A stretch of DNA of 64,000 bases, taken from Bolinopsis microptera. Taxonomy: Eukaryota; Ctenophora; Tentaculata; Lobata; Bolinopsidae. Position 1 is the stretch's first letter. The number at the start of each line of letters is the position of its first letter. Under the pieces are notes generated by a model. The model made no database searches, was not told where the DNA came from, and worked only from the letters and a program-made list of their open reading frames with translations. This document shows positions 23,517 through 46,742 of this stretch, in pieces. The stretch is from positions 15,113,675 through 15,177,674 of the forward strand of contig NC_087076.1 of assembly GCF_026151205.1 (NCBI RefSeq), given 5' to 3'. Both the position numbers and the translations under genes were made by a program.

Positions 23517-25335
23517 ATGATTGATTCTATTTTGGATTCGCACGGCAATGAATTAGCTTCTGCAGTTGATCCTAAAGAGACTATCTGCTCCAAAAATAAA
23601 CATGTCTCGATGGAAGACTTGCAGGAATTTGCCGGTTAGTGGCTACATCATCCTAATTTTAAATTGTTTTGGAGACAAAATTATGTAAAACATGGAAATG
23701 TAACCTCACTTTGATGCTTCGATAATCGCTTTGAAAATTACTATACTCACAACTTCAGATCACGGATTGAACGGGTTAAGACAGTTGGTTGAGATATATG
23801 ATAATCAACTTAGTGATTTTGTACTGGATCTGGTTCCTTACTTAACAAAATTCCACTATGGTTTGTGCCTTTTCCTCAATTCTAAATAATTTTCAATCTG
23901 CTTGACTTTGAAGAAATTTTTGGTTCAGCATACTACAGACTAACCACATTTTATGACGGTGTCCGGCATATCTAAATTGTTTATTTTACCCACAAATTTT
24001 GCAGAATACGACAGCAGCAAGCACTCTTGCATAACAGATAAACTCAAAGCAAACTGCTCCAACAAAGAGCTCGTCCTGGTGGCATCAGAGCAACTGTCCC
24101 TCTCAACCTGCCCCAACACATATCCCCTCCTCCTTCCCCTCTTCGATCTGTCTCAACCTTATAACGCTAGCTGGCTTGGTAGCACCCTCATTACCAGTGT
24201 AACTAAAGCTGTGGTTTGTGACCGCTGCTTAGAAAATTCTCTAGATATTTCTTGCTATCAGGCTGTGATCGATTGTCTGTCAGTTTTGGATACTTCACAA
24301 TGTTCAGAAGAGAGTTTGACTGAATTTCAAAAGTTGGTTATCTTTGTGGTTGACTCGGATAGGACTCTTTTCAGTGGATCATCAATTGCAATGGTTCACC
24401 GGATCCTTGGTAAACTAGACCTAGATTTCTCCAGTATCCTGACTAAGTCCACTACTGATAGCTGGGATCCACGATGTGTCATGCTTGTGTCCTACTTCCC
24501 GAACTCTGTGCCTTTGGTGTACGATTTCTCCTGGTTGTTCAGCAATGTTCTGCCTTGGTTACTTCTGGTTCTTGAAGATATCGGTAGTTTTGTGGAAGGA
24601 GATGATGTTCGACCTGTCCTGAATACCACAATGTTCTTCACGAAACAAAGTTTTAAAATCCATTCGTCTGACCTTGTTAAGTTAAGAAACTTGTTCGATT
24701 CGCTTATCTCGATTGCTGTCAATAACACGATAGCTATGAATAGGAGCGATGCTTCAAAATCGATAGCATTGCTTTCAGCTAGATTTTTGCTTCAAGATCG
24801 TTTGAAGCTTGTCAAACATTATACGAATCATGAAAACAATAGTGTAGCCGGACTGTTTATAGATATGTTGAAAAAGACGCTGGCAAATGACGGAAATGGG
24901 CTGTCCTCCTTCAAGATCTTGAAGCTGATCAGGCCACTGCTAAATATAGAAAACTGTGATGTCCTTGAATGTTCTCACAAGATTTTAGCTATATTATCCT
25001 TAATTCAACTGGTTTCAACATTACCTATCCTGAAGGAAAAGTGCAGTAATCTTGATGTACAATTTCACCAGTTTACTAAGACCGTTGAAGATCTAGTGAA
25101 AATAAAGCAGATGGAAGTAAATGCTGAGGTCAGCTCTCTGGGCGAAGACACGATATCTTCTTCTGACAAGAAAGTGCCAGCAACTATATCAGTTCAAGGA
25201 GAAATGATAACTGAACCCTCTGCTGCTGAGCAACTGCAGTCTCTTCAGCTCGCGAGGTGTCGACTCGATCTTATTCTATTCAATCTTGCTAGGACTGGTG
25301 AAGCTCTTGATAATCTTGGTAGATTAAATGACTGA
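23517..25335 (+). CDS. GLMN: Probable glomulin (cullin-RING ligase regulator)
   Basis: Three exons joined in frame: 23517-23634, 23759-23860 and 24005-25335, giving about 516 residues (human glomulin is 594). The protein is all-helical HEAT-like, without membrane or signal segments. The C-terminal order resembles glomulin: a KSIALLSARFLLQDRLKL segment, a short TNHENNSVAG loop corresponding to the vertebrate NHSGVEAF loop, then FKILKLIRPLLNI and a final helix pair. Glomulin binds the RBX1 RING of cullin ligases and blocks E2 access. The assignment rests on remembered pattern similarity, not an alignment. It interrupts the methyltransferase cluster between MT3 and MT4. An additional upstream exon is possible. 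Confidence 0.6.
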
Positions 25336-26169
25336 CCGGTTATTAAAATTCATGATAAAAGGTCTAAAGATATTCTGTAAGGTTTGAGGTATTTCGAAAG
25401 GCTTGAGGTTGCTAACATTAACGGGGAGGGGATTTGCAGCCTTGCTTTTATGTAATATGCTTTAGTTGGAATTTTAATTTCTGGGCTCAGAGGAATAGCA
25501 ATATTTTTGAGAAATATTTTTATGGTTGTTTTTTAATTCGGGAGTAGGCCCGAATTCTCAATTAAGCAGAGGGAGGGGGTTTCCCCAATGCATACGGTGG
25601 CCAAGGATATGAGTTTTGAAATGCAAAAGACACTCCATAGTGCAGTAACTAATCATAACGGGATTCAAATTGAATTTTTGAACTACTAGCGCTGTTTGAG
25701 TGTTTGACTAATTTGATTTTTATTTGTACTTTTATGACTTAACTTAATAACTTTATTTATTGTGAATCATGGGTAGACATTTTACAAGATTTATATTGGA
25801 TTAAACTTGCTAATTTACTGAAGAAAAGAAAAAACTTAAAAACAAATTGCTTTCATCAACTGTCCTAAACATTTACGATTCTTTTGTATCTTAATTTGTT
25901 TGAAATTTTATAGGCCCAAGTTTTTGTTTTTTTCTTTTTGAAACTGATTCTTATTACAATAGCAATGATCAGCTAATCATCAAATAATCGAAGTGACGCA
26001 TCAACGTGTAAGTGGTAAGTAATCTTCTTAAAAGTTCAATCTGCAAAAAAAGATACATTGTGTGATGATCATTGTCATGATTTTATAAGTCACGTACATG
26101 CTTTTGTGCGGCCGCTTCTGTTATCAGCGAGAATATCTAAAATCTAATTTGAAATAACTTCATCAGATC
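25336..26169. other. Intergenic between glomulin and MT4
   Basis: AT-rich 3' flank and MT4 upstream region. No gene or clear repeat is seen. Confidence 0.5.
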
Positions 26170-27118
26170 ATGAGCTTTAGTAGTGAGGAAGATCGTATTG
26201 AAAGTATCAAAGATAGATGGAACATTAGCACCAAATCAAGTTAGTTTTCTAGTTTTAAGTTACTTACACGTAGTTTTAAAAATTTAATCTTGCTGAAAAT
26301 ATATACATAATCTTGCAGCTTGTAACAACAAGAGACTTACTCTTTAACCATTTGGTTTTGCAGGTGTATTTGATGAACTATTTGGAGGAACAGGGTATCG
26401 TACTGTTGGTTACTATGAAACCGAGTCAGACTCCCTTGCGCAATCTGTTCGCAATATGACTGCTCTGGTTGCTGAAATTTCTGAGATGAAATCAGCTTCC
26501 CATGTCTTAGATTTGGGATGTGGCCAGGGCATCCCTGTCATGGATATCGCCGTTCATATTGGTTGTTCTGTTGTTGGAGTTGATTTGGCTGAATGCCATA
26601 TTGAAAACGCTAATAAATCGGCAGAATTTTACAAGAAAGAAAAGAAGCCCGATCTTGAATCGGAGTTTTATGCGGCTTCATATTTCGATCTGCCTGAAGC
26701 TGTGACCAATCAAACGTTTACCCATGTGATGATGCAGACCTCTATGTTTTATGCTCATCACCGAATTGATGAAATCCTGAGCACTATATTTAAACTTCTG
26801 CGTCCCGGTGGGGTTCTGGTAACTACTGATGTTCTTAGGACCGGTGAGTCAGCTGATCTTAACAAGTTCATGAAGATGAACTTTATGTCTGCCTTGCTTA
26901 CATTAGACGAGATGAAAGCTGCTTTGCTACGAAATGGATTAGAATATTACGGTGGAGAGAATTTGGATGACCACTTTATTAAAAGTGCTGCTAAAAAAAC
27001 CGAGAAAATCGTCACGGAAAACATACCATGTCCATCACTTCCATTCTTCAAGCTTCAAGAGTCGATTGTTAAGAATAAGGAAATGACTTTTCAAATAGTA
27101 ATGGCTAAAAAAATCTGA
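26170..27118 (+). CDS. SAM methyltransferase MT4
   Basis: Two exons: 26170-26239 (70 bases, one codon longer than in the paralogues) and 26364-27118. The N-terminus is MSFSSEEDRIESIKDRW. Exon 2 has FGGTGYRTVGYYETES, motif I DLGCGQGIPVMDIA, in which the usual R after GCG is Q, VGVDLAECHIENA, and KLLRPGGVLVTTDVLR. Intact, about 274 residues. It lies about 350 bases before NPRL3 on the same strand. The CHCVKC-like cysteines near the C-terminus of MT2 and MT3 are replaced by DDHFIKSAAK, so those cysteines are not essential to the fold. Confidence 0.85.
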
Positions 27119-27474
27119 TGTAGACGGCCAGGTTTCATTTGTACTGTAAATTACAGTATATTTATGCATGGTTTGATATATTATCATGTCTATTTGTGTG
27201 GAATAGTGTTTTGTTGAGCAAAAATTTGTGATTCTTATCAGTTTTTATTAATATTTAATCTTTTGTTAATAATAATGAATGTTTTGCTTATGAATATTTT
27301 TTTAACCCTTGTAAGATTACTGAACATTTTTACCTGAATTGGATTTATTACTTAGTAACAAAGTATATTTATTCCCATCATGTCCAGCACGAACATTTTT
27401 AACCATGCAATACTAACCTATATTTATTACTATCTATCGAATTACTCTATTAATTACAGTAGAAATGACGAATA

Positions 27475-29112
27475 ATGGCACAGAAGCAAATAACAGAGCT
27501 AAAGAGTTTGTTGAGTATCATCTTCGTTGTTAACGCTAACGACGGACCCAAAGTCCTCTTCAGATACCCCCACGATGTAGATAACAGAAGTGAAGACCGA
27601 ACTATCCCCACCGGGGTTTTCTCCAAGAAGGGAGCCTCAGTAGAGGAGCCCGCTGTAGTGGACAGTAAAATGGTTTTAAACGGTCTAAGGGATTCAAGTC
27701 TAGAGAGTCTCCTCATACCCAGGACACCTCATTGTTGTCATCGACCGTTCCGTGTTTCTGTTGACAGTTTAGTGTTCTTGGGGTACCCGTTTCAGCCTGA
27801 TAGCGAGGTTAAGTCTCTGTATAATATCATCTTTGTGGTTGAGAGGGACACGGAACCACATATCATGGAATCTCTGATCAATCTATCGACGAGGATGTCT
27901 GTGGCATACGCTTATGAGGAACGTAATAACTCTTACATTTCAGAAAACCTAGATATGATTGGAAGATACTACAGAGAAGCCGATATACCCACCAGAGAGC
28001 ATATTAATCCTCATGAAATAGATGAGATGGAGATTTCTATCGTGGAGCACTGTCCGTTTAGTGAGATGATAGACGAGGAAGATAGTTTACCGGCTAATCT
28101 CAGTGAGGTTTTCGACTCCATCAAACATGATTTATCCGCTAAAGTGCTGATAAACAAAACCATTAACTTCAGTTTTTTCATTCAGCTCCACGAGGCGCAG
28201 AACTGTGCAATTAAAACGAGCGTGGCTCCGTTTGAAAGTTTCATTATCTTGGAGGACCATGTGGAAATAAAGAAAAACTTAAATCATGACAGCTGTCCTG
28301 GTCTGATAAAACTCCTCGACCTGCCCAGGCCGTATTTCAGAAGTCTACGTGATATAGCGTTCAGTATTGATCTGGACTACCGTGAGGTGTGCAGGGCAGT
28401 CCTGGCACTGGTCCGCTGGAGGAAAGCCCTGATCGTGTATCCGGTAGTCAGCACCAATGAGTACATGGTATCCCATGCTGTTCCCATTTGCAAGTACCCC
28501 GAGCACGATGAGATATTTAGAGAGGAGTTCCCCGGATTTAACTTTTACGATGAACTGAGCAAGTTTTCTGTGAGGAAGAGTCTAAGCGAGATCTTGGATT
28601 GCTTCAAAGACAAGGAGACGATTGAATCTTACAAAATGATTGTGGTTTGGTTACTGAGACGGAAACTTCTGGTGCAGCTGTTTGCCCATGTTTACATCAA
28701 GCCTGCCCATGACTCCAGCTCGGAAACAAAACTCATATGTCAGAACCAGATACTACCAGCTGAACTCAGTGAGACTCCAGACAAAACCGATCTGCAAACT
28801 CCTGAATCTCCCTTAAAAAATTGCAGCTATCCGAGTCTAACCAGAGGTAGTTACATCAACGACCAGACCAGAACGAATAACTTCAGACAGTATCTTTCAC
28901 CACATCAGTTCCGCAGGTTGAAAGATATTCAAGATGTCGACAGCACTGTGTTGACGAACTTTGCTAAAGTTTTACCTCATGCCCATGCCGGGAGAACATT
29001 CGAGGAAATCTTGTGGAGAACTAATTTACAGCAGCACGATTTACATGACATAATTTATAGAACATTTAGCGAATTCCTGATAACTGTTCGTCATCCGACA
29101 TCCACGTATTGA
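27475..29112 (+). CDS. NPRL3: NPRL3, GATOR1 complex subunit
   Basis: A single exon of 545 residues (human NPRL3 is 569). The N-terminus LLSIIFVVNANDGPKVLFRYP is the longin/roadblock-like start typical of NPRL3; later come FLGYPFQ, an YNIIFVVERDTEPHI strand, and a C-terminal VVWLLRRKLLVQLFAHVY segment matching the vertebrate VVWMLQRRLLIQLHTYV region, then the winged-helix end. NPRL3 with NPRL2 and DEPDC5 forms GATOR1, the GAP for RagA/B that turns off mTORC1 on lysosomes when amino acids are scarce. The intronless state contrasts with the many introns of the next gene and may reflect an ancient retrocopy or intron loss. Confidence 0.85.
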   Translation: MAQKQITELKSLLSIIFVVNANDGPKVLFRYPHDVDNRSEDRTIPTGVFSKKGASVEEPAVVDSKMVLNGLRDSSLESLLIPRTPHCCHRPFRVSVDSLVFLGYPFQPDSEVKSLYNIIFVVERDTEPHIMESLINLSTRMSVAYAYEERNNSYISENLDMIGRYYREADIPTREHINPHEIDEMEISIVEHCPFSEMIDEEDSLPANLSEVFDSIKHDLSAKVLINKTINFSFFIQLHEAQNCAIKTSVAPFESFIILEDHVEIKKNLNHDSCPGLIKLLDLPRPYFRSLRDIAFSIDLDYREVCRAVLALVRWRKALIVYPVVSTNEYMVSHAVPICKYPEHDEIFREEFPGFNFYDELSKFSVRKSLSEILDCFKDKETIESYKMIVVWLLRRKLLVQLFAHVYIKPAHDSSSETKLICQNQILPAELSETPDKTDLQTPESPLKNCSYPSLTRGSYINDQTRTNNFRQYLSPHQFRRLKDIQDVDSTVLTNFAKVLPHAHAGRTFEEILWRTNLQQHDLHDIIYRTFSEFLITVRHPTSTY

Positions 29113-29552
29113 TTGAACATGTCTTCTGATTTTGTATGCACTTATTATGAATGCTGAATGCTCGGGTAGATAATTTTGTGAGTTTTTTTGTTTGAGGCCT
29201 CATCGTCCAGACGTCCACCATCCAACCACCGTTTTTTTTTCTTTGTCCCGAATTTTATAAATCTCAACTAACCATCTTCAAATTACTGGATAACCGTTTT
29301 AAGGTCAATCACATATTGCTGGGTGGTTGTGTGTCATTATTTTAATTCTTAGAGTTTGTTAGTGTATTTAATTGTATACAATACTGATTGCGACTGTATT
29401 CTGAGTTTTTATTTCCCACTCTCTTCGCCTACAACTTGTTAAAATTGCTTGAATTTATTGCACACTTGAATATGCCCCTAACTCCTAATGAAAATTTCTT
29501 TGTTTCACACCACTAAAAAATGATAATTAACTAACCTATTACTCCCAGTATT

Positions 29553-41572
<12,020 letters not shown>

Positions 41573-42046
41573 TGACAATTGCAATATCTTTATGGTTTAT
41601 GGATTTCAATAAAGAGGGGATTTTGGGATTAAAGACAGCTATTTTTTCAAAATAGTTATTTCAGTAGTAAATTAGTATTATTAATAATAATATTATATTT
41701 TTGTATTTGCAATTTTCGAATGGATAAATTTTCATATTAAACCTAACAGTAGTATAATGTAAACAACAGATGCTGGATGTATGGTTCATGTCACCAAGTA
41801 AATAGTGTTTTAAGTTTCGTTTTTCGCTCTCCTGAGTGGGTCGATAATGATAGATTAATGGGGACAAGACATGATGTATTTTGTGGAGCCTCTCATTTCG
41901 TCCCCAGTAAACTAAAGAGTGTTTTACGTTGAAAGGTGTTCCAATGTTTGTGGCTTTTATTTGAACGGGTTTTTATTCCAGGTTGTTTGTGTAATGTAGC
42001 TTTTCCGATAACAATATTTAGCAGTCCTGTAAAATAAGAGGCAACA

Positions 42047-43456
42047 TTAAGGGGGCATACCCCAAAACAGTGGTTTGTGCCGTCCAGACCAAATGACCTC
42101 ATAGGCAGTTCAGTGACCTTCTAGCGCACCGTTTCCACACAAAAAAAAATTATTTTGAGAATTCCCATTTTTGTAATCGAGCATTTCCTGGTTAAGAGTG
42201 CGATTTTCGGAAAAAATTATTTTGTGGTTGAGACGCTATAAGTTAATTATTTCTTGCGGTATCGGGTTGAAATTTTGCTCGCCATTTATTCACAACTATG
42301 TCAAGGTGTGTGTAAAATCTTGATATCGTATCTAAAAAGGCTGCTGTGTTATGAATTTTTAAAGTCAAAAAGCTAAAATTGTCCTTTTCAGGCTTATTTT
42401 AACAAAAAGTCAGTCAGTGAAGATCGGATTATTTGATGCTTGACATCAAATTGTTCTCTGAATTCTGGCGCAGTTTTTGATGCCCTCAAAAATGTTCTTA
42501 CTCATCACCTTCTGATCTATTGGACCTCAAAGCCAAACAACAAATTTAGGCACGTTTTTCGTTTTTAATATTTACTGATTTTTCTAAAATTTTGATAGGA
42601 ATGTGCTAGTGACTTTTTGAAGGGTGCAAAATAACCGCAACTAGCACATTTATATATGAGTTATGAACAACAAAACACCCTAAAATGCTTCCCTTTGAAG
42701 TTATGGGAGAAAATGTGATTTTTTGGCTTTGCAGATGGCGGCCAAATTCTGAAAAATGCCCGGCAAATTTCAGAATTTGGCCGCCAAATTTTTTTAAAGG
42801 CCTAACTCAAAATTCTGTCCGAAAACTTAAGGTCAAAATGCGATTCTACGTTGATTCTGAAAATTTCATGTAAAAATATTGAAACCCTATTGAGTTCTAT
42901 TGTTTTGAGCGAAGTCAGTTTTGCAAATATCGCGAACCGAGATATGGGCAGTTTTGTTCATTTTTTGCTATTATTTGAACACAGAATCCACAGTTAGGTA
43001 GATATTGAGCTGATGTTCATAGAGAATGTGTAGAATAGGCTTACCTTCCATATAAAGTTGGTTTCATTCAAAAATATTGATATTTGCCCAATTTATGGGC
43101 CAAAATCGATCAAAATTGGTGCGTATGCCCAAATATGGTCATATGGTTTTTGGCTCATAACTCAGTCATTTTTTGTCCAATCTTGATGAAACTTCATATA
43201 CGAGTTCAAGGGACCACTAGCTACAAGTAGAGCACCTAAAATCTGGGTTTTGGGCAGGTTCAGGGTATTTGGCTAAATTGGGCCTAATTTGGGCAAAATA
43301 TGGGCGTGGCTGCCCCGCGGGCACCGTTTGGCGGTTGGGGTCCGGGACCCCCTCAAAAGTTCGGTCACCGGTCTTAGTTTGTTGGTCAATTGCTATCTCG
43401 AAAACAAGTTTCACAAAAAAATCAGGGTGAACCCCCCCCCCCCCCCCCCCCCTTAA
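42047..43456. mobile_element. TTAA-flanked non-autonomous element with G5/C22 ends
   Basis: The left end is TTAA-GGGGGCATACCCCAAAA at 42047. The right end is a run of about 22 C followed by TTAA at 43453-43456. The interior has no domain-bearing frame and is rich in short words such as GGCCAAAATCGATC and TGGGC. The left end resembles that of the palindromic element at 39724 (TTAA-GGGG..ATAC..CC), and the length is similar. It is probably a related piggyBac-like non-autonomous element; the right end is blurred by the homopolymer. Confidence 0.6.
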
Positions 43457-44082
43457 TACCTGGTTACGGTCCGGTTTAAAGTTTAAAAGCTGTTCAGCCG
43501 GGAAACAGCTTAAAGTGCGAAAATGTGCGGAAAACGGCAAATAGTACGCTTCCGCACCTGCCGCACTTATATGTTGCCTCGAGCACGGAGCATCATGCTC
43601 AGGATTGTAAACATTTTTTAATCAAAATCTTTCGCCATTGATCATTAAGGTCATTTTGTTAAAGTCATTCACATTGTAATCATTCTGCTGGGAATGGATT
43701 AATGAATTTTGTTTATATTTTATTCGTTTTGAACTTACCATTTTGATGCTGTAAAGTTATAAAAAATTAATATTTCATTATCATTATTATTCATTATATT
43801 TACTGTATTCTTTTTACAAAGTGAAAAACTAACAACAAAATTCAAAAACCAGCATTCCAAATAAGAATCTGTTATAAAATAGTCTCGAAAAACCGAAAGA
43901 CTCTGTCATGCTGCACTCCTAGTCATGCTCAACTTTTTTATTCGATCCTCCAGAAAAGTTCAAGATATTAAGAGATTTATTTAGCTAAAATATTTAATTG
44001 GCTAAAATATGTTTAAACGAATTTATTTTGATAAATTTTAACATCTAATTAACCATAATCTGTGTTCGGATACAATTCCAAT
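43457..44082. other. Intergenic, AT-rich
   Basis: Nothing recognisable between the TTAA element and the last exon of CAP1. Confidence 0.5.
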
Positions 44083-46742
44083 CTACTTTCTGAGAACGTT
44101 GTCGATAAACCAGGACTGTATGTTCCCAGCGGGCCAGTAGTTAGCCACAGTTACAAATGTGTTACCAATCTGAGCGGTCGCCATGCCAATCTTCCACGAT
44201 CCTGTAAGAATTTTGAAGTGAATATATTAACTATTCAGGTTTCCTCGGGTTTTAATATGGCCGCATGTTGGGTATTTTGTGGTAATCACGAAAGAAAACA
44301 GGTTACCGCAAAATTGAGTCGTAACTTAGTCATCTGTACGTGTTTTTTATTTTCTACTTTGTTAAGCTTAGTCATCTGTACGTGTTTCTTATTTTCTACT
44401 TTGTTAAGAGACCAAGTTCAGCTATTTAATTGTTGCAAAACTTCTGAGGCTTCCATGTTTTATTCCTTTGGTACTACTTCGTGAAAGAAACGTTGTGGCT
44501 TATGTTACGACACTCATATAATATTCGTGCAACAATCTGTAACAGGCACTGAAATGTCTTCCCCAAATGTTTGGAAACCTCAGTTCATACCAAGTCTCTG
44601 TGATATTTACAGTGAATAGAGATTACTGTAATTAAGGAGCTGACGTTCTGTTGAGAGGTGGTAACTAGAAACATGTGCTTATATATTCTACAAGTTGATG
44701 ACAAACCCAGCTTTCTGATCCATATTTCGTATGTGATTCGCCCTTAAACGGACCTTCCCATACCTTGTTAAATTACGAGCATGTGGCAGACGTTTCCAAT
44801 TGACCGTGTAGATACCACAAATTAGAATTAGAATAGCCTCCTTGCAGAATAGAAATACAGGTACAGCTAAGATAGAGAATACTTCAGATTATAGATGCTA
44901 TCACAATTAGTTGTGGACACAACAAGAAAATTGAGAATAATCTTGTGCGAGGGTAGGGACCCAGATGTCGTTTCTAACCCAAATAAACTAAGTAAGAAAC
45001 AATTGGATCGGGTTAAATGTATTTTGACGAATTTGCCATGGCACCCTACCATTTTATTTCTAGACGAGAATAGTAGAGTGCCACCATGTACACCCTGCCT
45101 AGCGCTTACCTTTCCAGACGAGAATAGTAGAGTGCCACCATGAACACCCTGCCTAGCGCTTACCTTTCCAGACGAGAATAGTAGAGTGCCACCATGAACA
45201 CCCTGCCTAGCGCTTACCTTTCCAGACGAGAATAGTAGAGTGTCACCATGTAAACCCTGCCTAGCGCTTACCTTTCCAGACGAGAATAGTAGAGTGCCAC
45301 CATGAACACCCTGCCTAGCGCTTACCTTTCCAGACGACTTGAGAGAAATGAGATGTATCGTGGGTAAACTCGTTAGCATCATAGTCGAACTCGTCCTCCT
45401 CGCTGTACCAGTTGTTGGTTACTCTGGTGCCTGCTTCGTATGCAGACAGCGTGCTCCCACAATACTAGTTGATTGATTAGTTTTAAGAAATCTTGTGGGA
45501 TTCAATTAAATCAGGGTTCAGGGAATATTCTGATGGTTATTTCATTTCTGATCATCTCTGTAGGACTCAAGATAAAGAGCAAGTTAAATTTCAAGTACTG
45601 TAGTCGCCTTGAAGCTCATTAGCCACTTAAATCTCTAAATCCATCCAAGTTTCAGGATGAATCATGTTTGTTAATTCACTAACCTGTACATACAGGCACT
45701 CCCCCATTCCTTGATAACTGTCGTGCTGCAGTTCCATCTCAGTGGCAGATCTACCCTCGTTTAGTTTCAGCAGGTGAGCCACCCTGTAAGGGAATGAAAT
45801 GTGACAGTGAAGCGTTCCTTCATATAAATCGGGTATTCAAAAGGAGGTATTTTTCTGCGGTAATCTGGCTCAATGAATTAACCATCTCCAACAGTTTATC
45901 AGATTGCTAAGACAGTTGAGTTCGTCTATAGGAATTCAAGTTTTAAATTCTTGTAGAAAATTACCATTTCTTAGCGTGATCCTCAAGTTTGTTGCTCCAA
46001 GTAAGAGGGGGACTATGGTGGAGTGCTCTTAACCGGTTGTGCTGCTCCAGACCAACTCGTTCAAACTCTCCCAAACTGTGACAAAATGGATGGTTATTAG
46101 TTAAGCTATATTTGTTCTAGTCAGGTAGTCTTCCGTTTAATAGAAAAGTTAGTCTTAGCTGCGTTAATTTCAAATTTACCAGAAGACCTGGCGTTGGCGT
46201 CAATACAAAAATATCCAGTGTCGAGACCGGTTAAACTGAACTAAACCAATGGTGCTTGTGCACTGCTTGTGCACATATATCATTGGAAACAGGAACCTCA
46301 ACCTGGTCCCGGATTATTATTGCTTCGGGGAAACCCTAGAATCAGGATTCTAGAATCTAGATCTTAGTCACCAGTCCTAGCTAGAAAAACAAATACTAAG
46401 GGTCGGGTAGTAACTCTATTAAGTCAAACTTATACTCTAACCTGATAGACTCCTGGCTTGATAATAGCCTCATATACATACTCCTGTCTTGACTATGGTT
46501 GTCTAATGTATATGATTATTGCCTAACAATGTTAACCTGTTAGGGTTGGTTGCTTTTTCGAGAGCAATAGGTTTCTCCAGCGGTAGACTTATCATGATAC
46601 ACTGGTAGTGGTACATCTCCCCAGTATCCGGTCTAGTGTAGCATGGGGCTAGCGAGGCCGCCTTCCCACATCTAGCGCACTTTTCTCCTGCCATCCCGTT
46701 CTGCAGTTGTCGGTGAGGTTTTGTTGGAAGCGACGCAAACAT
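44083..46742 (-). CDS. GAPR-1-like CAP protein with N-terminal zinc-finger-like exon, copy 1
   Basis: Five exons: 46742-46537, 46075-45965, 45783-45684, 45464-45326, 44201-44083, all in phase, about 224 residues. Exon 1 encodes MFASLPTKP.. and a CARCG..C..YHYQC unit (C-x2-C-x19-H-x2-C), the shape of one LIM-type zinc finger. Exons 2-5 make a CAP domain: EQHNRLRALHHSPPLTW, GMGECLYVQ, NNWYSEEDEFDY, HFSQVVWK and ATAQIGNTFVTVANYWPAGN. The closest family I can name is GLIPR2/GAPR-1, a cytosolic Golgi-membrane CAP protein; there is no signal peptide. The CAP tetrad His/Glu residues appear present. The exon 4 donor is embedded in a five-copy tandem array. Confidence 0.8.
44323..44408. repeat. 43-bp two-copy direct repeat in CAP1 intron 4
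   Basis: CTTAGTCATCTGTACGTGTT.. through TTCTACTTTGTTAAG is present twice in tandem with one difference. Confidence 0.85.
45063..45333 (-). repeat. 54-bp array carrying the CAP1 exon 4 donor
   Basis: Five units with starts at 45063, 45117, 45171, 45225 and 45279 on the plus strand. Read in the gene sense, each unit contains TCTGGAAAG-GTAAGCGC, the last nine exonic bases plus donor, followed by about 40 intronic bases. The used donor is at 45325. Units are nearly identical. Confidence 0.95.

Noticed and set aside
12962-25335. Functional link between BTB (CUL3 adaptor) genes and neighbouring glomulin (RBX1 inhibitor)
   Set aside because: Attractive, but gene neighbourhood in animal genomes is weak evidence and the glomulin call is itself uncertain.
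44867-45382. 171-residue minus-strand frame with 18-residue repeats (SGKVSARQG..)
   Set aside because: It is the 54-bp array read in a frame different from that of CAP1 exon 4; the period being a multiple of three keeps it open.
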